9,446 nt of DNA, taken from contig MHEF01000031.1 in assembly GCA_001805125.1 (NCBI GenBank), positions 8,250-17,695 on the forward strand, in the 5' to 3' direction. Positions within the stretch are counted from its first letter, which is position 1. Every line of letters starts with the position of its first letter. Both the position numbers and the translations under genes were made by a program. The notes under the pieces were generated by a model. It ran no database searches and had not been told where the DNA came from. It saw nothing but the letters and a program-made list of their open reading frames with translations. Of the stretch, positions 5,823-9,446 are shown piece after piece. The DNA comes from Nitrospirae bacterium RBG_13_39_12 (lineage in GTDB: Bacteria; Nitrospirota; Thermodesulfovibrionia; Thermodesulfovibrionales; SM23-35).

Positions 5823-6443
5823 CTACACTGAAGATATGAACTTTTTTTCATTCAGTAGCTCTAAAACCTTGCTCACTGAATCTTCCAGTTTCATCTTTTC
5901 CGTATTAATAATCAGATCAGGATTTTCAGGTTCTTCATAGGGCGCTGAAATTCCTGTATAGTTTTTTATAGTTCCCGCTCTTGCTTTTTTATACTGGCCT
6001 TTTGGATCCCGCCTTTCGCATTCTTCAACAGAGCATTTAACATAAATCTCTATGAAGTTATCGTCTTTAAATCGTTTCCTTATATACTCCCTGTCTTCTC
6101 TGTAAGGTGATATAAATGCGGCAAATACAAGTATTCCTGCATCTACCATTAATTTTGAAAGTTCGACAATTCTGCGGAGGTTCTCCTTTCTATCTTCACG
6201 GCTAAAGCCGAGGTCGGCATTAAGTCCATGTCTGACATTGTCGCCATCAAACACGTAGGTTCTTATCCCTCTACTGAAAAGTTCTCTTTCAACACAGTGG
6301 GCAATGGTGGATTTGCCGGAAGCAGAAAGTCCGGTAAACCAAACGAGTCCGCTTTTATGTTCATTAAGTTTATTGCGGTGTTTTCTTGTTACATAACCGC
6401 TGTGCCATATTAAATTGTTCTCTTCAACTTGTTTATTTTTCAC
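5823..6443 (-). CDS. cysC: Adenylyl-sulfate (APS) kinase
   Basis: A 206-aa APS kinase, which phosphorylates adenosine 5'-phosphosulfate with ATP to give PAPS, the sulfate donor for sulfotransferases and an intermediate of assimilation. Features in order are the P-loop GLSASGKST (38-46), FDGDNVRHGLNADLGFS (65-81), the REDRKENLRR helix (82-91), the FISPYREDR substrate region (110-118), the lid segment RRDPKGQYKKARAG (144-157) and GISAPYEEPENPDL (164-177). The start is GTG at 6443, because no Met occurs before the P-loop and AAAGG precedes the GTG by 5 nt. The enzyme stands alone: no ATP sulfurylase subunits, PAPS reductase or sulfotransferase are visible. Within a glycan operon it suggests a supply of PAPS for glycan sulfation, though its sulfotransferase would have to lie outside the window. 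It follows the dehydrogenase after 62 nt. Confidence 0.95.
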   Translation of the reverse strand: MKNKQVEENNLIWHSGYVTRKHRNKLNEHKSGLVWFTGLSASGKSTIAHCVERELFSRGIRTYVFDGDNVRHGLNADLGFSREDRKENLRRIVELSKLMVDAGILVFAAFISPYREDREYIRKRFKDDNFIEIYVKCSVEECERRDPKGQYKKARAGTIKNYTGISAPYEEPENPDLIINTEKMKLEDSVSKVLELLNEKKFISSV

Positions 6444-6505
6444 GTTAGCCTTTATCCGTAAAACAAATTCCTAAAATGTCTTAATAATCTTTTTCACTTT
6501 TCAGC

Positions 6506-7840
6506 TTATGCCTTTATTATTTTTCTTCTATTAGAACCTGAAATACCTTTCATTGCATTTCTTGTATCAACTATAAGTCTGCTGTGTTTAGCAATAAAAT
6601 CATAGTCATACGAAGTATGGTCGGTTAATATTAGTGTGCAGTCATATTTTTTTAGATTTTGCTCAGTAAGCGGGACAGAGAACATCTTAAAATCGTAATG
6701 TCTCATTTTGTGAGTTTTCTGGACAAAAGGATCGTTATAATCAACCTTTGCACCCTTCTCTCTTAAACGTTCAATAATCTCAAGTGAAGGAGACTCCCTC
6801 ACATCGCCTACATCTTTTTTATATGCCAAGCCGAGTACAAGTATACTGGAACCTTTTATGCTTTTTCCTCTTTCATTAAGTACATCCATCACCTTGTCTA
6901 CAATATAGTGAGGCATTGATGTATTAATCTCACCTGCCAATTCTATAAATCTCGTTGGGAAATCATACTCTCTCGCCTTCCAGGTAAGATAAAAAGGGTC
7001 TATAGGTATGCAATGTCCTCCAAGACCCGGTCCTGGATAAAATGCCTGAAAGCCGAAAGGTTTTGTCTTTGATGCTTCAATGACCTCCCAGATATCAATT
7101 CCCATCCTGTCAAAGAGCATCTTCATTTCATTAACAAGCGCGATGTTTACTCCTCTGTAAATATTTTCGAGAAGTTTTGTAGCTTCTGCTATCTTTGTTG
7201 AAGAGACTGGTACAGTCCTGATAATTATTGAGTCATATAAAGCTTTAGCAATCTTCAGACAATCTCTGGTATAGCCACCGACAACCTTTGGAATATTCGA
7301 TGTAGTAAATTCTTTATTCGCAGGGTCTTCTCTTTCTGGTGAATATGCAAGATAAAAGTCTTTTCCTGCCATAAGTCCTGTTCCTTCAAGTATTTTCTTC
7401 ATGTCCTCATCTGTTGTTCCCGGATATGTCGTGGATTCAAGAATTATAAGCTGGCCTTTTCGAAGATATTTTGCGATAAACATGGTTGTATTAAATACAA
7501 ACGATAAATCAGGCTCCCTGTATTTTGTAAGCGGCGTTGGCACACAAATGATAATGCAATCCATAAATTTAAGATTTGCAAAGTCTGTTGTGGCTTTGAA
7601 CCTGCCATCCTTAATAAGATTTCGAACAACATCCGATGTGATGTGCTTTATATAGCTCTTGCCTTTTTTAAGCATTGCCACTTTTTTCGAATCAATATCA
7701 AAGCCTGTAACATGAAACCCAACCCTGTGAAACTCCTTTACGAGCGGCAACCCGACATACCCAAGGCCTATAATTCCAATTAATGCTTCTTTTTCTTTAA
7801 TCCTTGTTAATAAGAGATTTACAGGATCTTTCTTAGTCAT
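6506..7840 (-). CDS. wbpA: UDP-N-acetylglucosamine 6-dehydrogenase, WbpA-like
   Basis: An NAD-dependent UDP-sugar dehydrogenase of 444 aa. It has an N-terminal Rossmann site (IGIIGLGYVGLPL, 21-33), CVPTPLTKYREPD (99-111), ESTTYPGTT (135-143), AYSPEREDP (165-173), KLLENIYRGVNIALVNEMK (222-240), the catalytic cysteine in GPGLGGHCIPIDPFYLTWKA (270-289, Cys277) and VRESPSLEI (348-356). These blocks match the Pseudomonas WbpA type as I recall it, which oxidises UDP-GlcNAc to UDP-GlcNAcA, better than UDP-glucose dehydrogenases. An upstream in-frame ATG at 7900 would add 20 residues. I prefer 7840 because AGAAAGGA lies 8 nt before it and the length before the GLGYVG loop then agrees with WbpA. It is the first gene after the regulator's terminator and so probably starts the glycan operon. 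Confidence 0.92.
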   Translation of the reverse strand: MTKKDPVNLLLTRIKEKEALIGIIGLGYVGLPLVKEFHRVGFHVTGFDIDSKKVAMLKKGKSYIKHITSDVVRNLIKDGRFKATTDFANLKFMDCIIICVPTPLTKYREPDLSFVFNTTMFIAKYLRKGQLIILESTTYPGTTDEDMKKILEGTGLMAGKDFYLAYSPEREDPANKEFTTSNIPKVVGGYTRDCLKIAKALYDSIIIRTVPVSSTKIAEATKLLENIYRGVNIALVNEMKMLFDRMGIDIWEVIEASKTKPFGFQAFYPGPGLGGHCIPIDPFYLTWKAREYDFPTRFIELAGEINTSMPHYIVDKVMDVLNERGKSIKGSSILVLGLAYKKDVGDVRESPSLEIIERLREKGAKVDYNDPFVQKTHKMRHYDFKMFSVPLTEQNLKKYDCTLILTDHTSYDYDFIAKHSRLIVDTRNAMKGISGSNRRKIIKA

Positions 7841-7858
7841 AAAAAATTTCCTTTCTTT
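7837..7858 (-). promoter_or_regulatory. Ribosome-binding site that sets the wbpA start
   Basis: On the minus strand AGAAAGGA is followed by a short AT-rich spacer and the ATG at 7840-7838. The other in-frame ATG at 7900 has no comparable purine-rich sequence before it. Confidence 0.7.
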
Positions 7859-7919
7859 AAAATTTATACTCTTGACAGGATTTATGCAGGCTACCGCCAT
7901 CCAGGTTTTCAGTCCTACA

Positions 7920-7945
7920 AAATGATGTAATGCATTTCATTATTT
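7920..7945. promoter_or_regulatory. 26-bp near-palindrome upstream of wbpA, candidate operator
   Basis: The sequence is symmetric about the 7932/7933 junction: 11 of 13 base pairs match, with mismatches only at 7928/7937 and 7924/7941. The core is AATGCATT. It lies between the regulator's terminator and wbpA, 80 nt before the chosen wbpA start, where a repressor or activator site for the glycan operon would be expected. No clear promoter could be assigned around it. Confidence 0.45.
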
Positions 7946-7973
7946 AAAAACCCAAAAGCTTGAGACTTTTGGG
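7945..7973 (-). terminator. Intrinsic terminator after the regulator gene
   Basis: On the minus strand CCCAAAAG, a 7-nt loop and CTTTTGGG form an 8-bp stem (7973-7951) followed directly by five T residues and AT-rich DNA. It begins 10 nt after the regulator's stop codon. The other strand has no T-run, so it acts for leftward transcription only and separates the regulator from the wbpA operon. Confidence 0.88.
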
Positions 7974-7982
7974 AGCCTATAT

Positions 7983-8627
7983 TTACGTACTCTCAAACGG
8001 CAGGGGAAATATGCTTCTTATCTTTTCAGGCAATATACCTGCTTCTGTCAGTCTTTTAAAAACCTCATCTCTTCTTAAAACTGAGCTTATAATTATAAAG
8101 TCTGCGTCTATCTCCTTAATTCTCTCAAAAGGCATTATCTTATATTTGAAAAAGTCTTTACCTGCATTCTCGTTGTCCACAATGCCTGCAAATTTTATGT
8201 CAAATTCCTGTAAAGAAAGATATGCGATCTCTGCAGCTTCATCAGCGCCCGCAAAAATAACACTTTTAACGCCTTTATGATGAAACCTGTTGAAAAGTTC
8301 TTTGAAGTCTCTTCTTGCCTCTCTGTAAAGGTTTGTAAAATTCTGGAGGTGATGATATGTTAACCGTGTTTTTTCTGAAAAGCCTTTTGGCGTGAGATAA
8401 TAGGCATATCTTTTAGCTGGTATTGCCTTAATAGTAATATATCCTTTGGAAGCAAGGTTCTTAATATATGAATTTACAAGTCCGAGAGCTATATTAAGCT
8501 TTTTGCTTAAGTCACGCTGAGAAAGGGCTTCTCCTTTTGAAATCTCATCGAGAAGCAGTAAAGACTTATAAGTATCTTGATTCTCCTGATTAACTCGCTC
8601 ATCATTGTTCATTTTATGAACGTTCAT
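7983..8627 (-). CDS. MarR-like winged-helix regulator fused to a Rossmann-like domain
   Basis: A 214-aa protein with two parts. Residues 17-82 form a winged helix-turn-helix: LLLLDEISKGEALSQRDLSK then LNIALGLVNSYIKNLASKGY, then a wing ending in YYLTPKG. This resembles the EPS-associated MarR-like regulators found near exopolysaccharide loci. A helical linker (83-117) leads to 118-205, where VKSVIFAGADEAAEIAY (120-136), KFAGIVDNE (145-153) and DADFIIISS (174-182) look like a Rossmann-type nucleotide or sugar-nucleotide binding fold akin to the N-terminal domains of PglD-type proteins. Its own promoter and terminator make it a separate unit just upstream of the glycan operon, so control of wbpA or of itself is likely. 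The ATG at 8627 lies inside a 14-bp palindrome; a second in-frame ATG at 8612 is an alternative start, and neither has a good ribosome-binding site. Ligand binding is inferred. Confidence 0.82.
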   Translation of the reverse strand: MNVHKMNNDERVNQENQDTYKSLLLLDEISKGEALSQRDLSKKLNIALGLVNSYIKNLASKGYITIKAIPAKRYAYYLTPKGFSEKTRLTYHHLQNFTNLYREARRDFKELFNRFHHKGVKSVIFAGADEAAEIAYLSLQEFDIKFAGIVDNENAGKDFFKYKIMPFERIKEIDADFIIISSVLRRDEVFKRLTEAGILPEKIRSIFPLPFEST

Positions 8628-8662
8628 ATTTTGAACATATCATATTGTTCGTGTTCTGTCAA
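8607..8662 (-). promoter_or_regulatory. Promoter with clustered GAAC/GTTC half-sites at the regulator start
   Basis: On the minus strand a perfect -35 TTGACA (8662-8657) is followed after 17 nt by TATGTT (8639-8634, 4 of 6 to consensus). Six GAAC/GTTC tetramers occur within 50 bp, at 8653-8656, 8647-8650, 8633-8636, 8622-8625, 8618-8621 and 8607-8610; the fourth and fifth form the perfect palindrome TATGAACGTTCATA. The sites overlap the promoter and start codon, as in autorepression. Confidence 0.6.
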
Positions 8663-8825
8663 GGTTATTTTTAGATTAAAAAATATTGAGGCTTAGATTC
8701 AAAATAATATATATAATTAACTAGTTATAAGAAGTGTATTAAAGTATAACTTCTACGCTGTTGAATTAAATTTTTGAGATCTGATTTCAGAAGCTTTATT
8801 TAGAACTGAGTCTATAAAGATTTTT
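8663..8825. other. AT-rich intergenic stretch between ydcF-like gene and regulator promoter
   Basis: No gene is seen on either strand. The row 8701-8760 has 12 G+C in 60 bases. It contains a perfect 10-bp palindrome (TAACTAGTTA, 8718-8727) and short inverted arms AGTTATA/TATAACT (8723-8729 and 8745-8751), but no hairpin with a U-run that would clearly terminate the upstream gene. Confidence 0.5.
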
Positions 8826-9440
8826 TTATGCAGATGAATTATCTTTAACGCCAAATATCCATAGCCATAAGAATTTAGAATATTCACTTAAAACCATTTC
8901 TCTGTCTCTTCTTCTTTTCCACCACTCACTAAAGTTAAACCAGCTTTTTTCTGCAGGAGCACTTATTACTTTTTTTTCTTCTCCCAGAATTTTCCTGAAT
9001 ATCTTAGCAGCTCTCCTGCTGTGATAGGGAGATGTGACAAGTATACAGGACTTAAAACCATATTTATCCAAAATCTCCTTTAAAAATAATATGTCTTCTT
9101 CTGTGGTTCTTGATTTATCTTCAAGCAATATAGCTTTCTTTGGGATACCGAGGGATACTGCTTGCTCTTTCATTAGAGACGCCCATGTGTATTTCCAGAC
9201 AAGCGGCCCACCGGCAAATATTATCTTGTCCTTTCTTGCCCACCCCTCCTTAAAAAGTTCAACACCGTATTCAACTCTTTCTGTTTCCTCTCCTGCCAAT
9301 ACAACTATAACATCGGCGGGTTTTATCTCATCTTTGTAATATAGGTATCTACCCGCCTTTTCTAAAATAAAACCATGCCCTACGTACAGAAGGACTGCAA
9401 TGAGAGCAAAAACAATTAATATCTTAAGAAATCTAAACAT
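8826..9440 (-). CDS. YdcF family (DUF218) inner-membrane protein
   Basis: A 204-aa protein with one N-terminal membrane anchor (about residues 5-27, FLKILIVFALIAVLLYV...) and a DUF218 domain of the SanA/ElyC/YdcF type. The visible conserved blocks are ADVIVVLAGEETERVEYGVELF (42-63), IIFAGGP (73-79), SRTTEEDILFLKEIL (110-124) and VTSPYHSRRAAKIF (135-148). A basic Trp-rich end (WWKRRRDR) follows. Members of this family act at the cell envelope (ElyC and SanA in E. coli affect peptidoglycan and the outer-membrane barrier), but their chemistry is not settled. Its nearness to a glycan locus suggests a role in envelope or polysaccharide metabolism. The ATG is 6 nt from the right edge and the frame stays open to the edge, so a start farther upstream cannot be excluded. 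A 198-nt gap separates it from the regulator. Confidence 0.85.
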   Translation of the reverse strand: MFRFLKILIVFALIAVLLYVGHGFILEKAGRYLYYKDEIKPADVIVVLAGEETERVEYGVELFKEGWARKDKIIFAGGPLVWKYTWASLMKEQAVSLGIPKKAILLEDKSRTTEEDILFLKEILDKYGFKSCILVTSPYHSRRAAKIFRKILGEEKKVISAPAEKSWFNFSEWWKRRRDREMVLSEYSKFLWLWIFGVKDNSSA

Positions 9441-9446
9441 TATACC

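Noticed and set aside
7872..7877. TTGACA on the plus strand as a promoter
   Set aside because: No -10 box at the right distance, and no plus-strand gene downstream; it lies in the wbpA leader.
7841..7900. Longer wbpA start at the ATG 7900
   Set aside because: The 20 extra residues have no counterpart in WbpA as I recall it and no ribosome-binding site; the ATG at 7840 has a good one.
7960..8280. Plus-strand open frame of 106 codons opposite the regulator
   Set aside because: It is antisense to a gene with clear domain motifs, and its translation shows no family pattern.
9034..9339. Plus-strand open frame of 101 codons opposite the ydcF-like gene
   Set aside because: A shadow of the DUF218 gene; low-complexity Ser-rich translation without motifs.
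1..9446. CRISPR arrays, tRNA or rRNA genes, prophage
   Set aside because: No regularly spaced repeats, no tRNA-like or rRNA-like sequence, and no phage protein was seen on either strand.

Overview
This window looks like part of a surface-polysaccharide (O-antigen or capsule type) biosynthesis and export locus from a Gram-negative bacterium. Every supported gene lies on the minus strand, so the locus reads from right to left. A Wzm/Wzt ABC exporter with an extended Wzt C-terminus, a WbpA-like UDP-GlcNAc dehydrogenase and a DUF218 (YdcF-like) inner-membrane protein are typical of Gram-negative glycan loci. The moderately AT-rich composition and mix of families would fit a Nitrospirota or Desulfobacterota genome, but that is only an impression. 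No rRNA, tRNA, CRISPR array, phage gene or transposase is visible.

Right part (about 7920-9446). A membrane-anchored YdcF/DUF218 protein is followed by a 198-bp very AT-rich gap. The gap carries a promoter and a cluster of GAAC/GTTC half-sites in front of a 214-aa regulator. The regulator joins a MarR-like winged helix to a Rossmann-like C-terminal domain. It ends in a clear intrinsic terminator, so it is transcriptionally separate from what follows. A 26-bp near-palindrome between that terminator and the next gene is a candidate operator.

Middle part (4875-7840). WbpA-like UDP-N-acetylglucosamine 6-dehydrogenase (start reassigned to 7840 on RBS evidence), APS kinase CysC (GTG start), and the ABC-2 permease Wzm make up the precursor, activated-sulfate and export section.

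Interrupted part (3402-4874). The exporter ATPase gene does not follow its permease directly. Between them lie (i) a bicistron encoding a 105-aa unknown protein and a 53-aa basic protein that overlap by 19 nt, (ii) a 31-codon broken start of a second wzt gene, and (iii) a DUF433/DUF5615 toxin-antitoxin-like pair. The broken wzt start shares a 41-bp exact direct repeat with the intact wzt but differs from it over the first codons. This points to mosaic recombination with a two-gene module trapped between two wzt starts.

Left part (1-3401). The intact Wzt ATPase, with an extra C-terminal domain of the O-antigen-recognition type, is followed after 3 nt by a class I methyltransferase, then an FkbM-family methyltransferase, then a third methyltransferase cut by the window edge. 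An attractive model is that one of these methylates the glycan end that the Wzt C-terminal domain recognises before export. Base composition rises toward the left edge (34 G+C in 60 at 181-240 against 18 in 60 at 7441-7500, counted by hand), in keeping with a patchwork locus.
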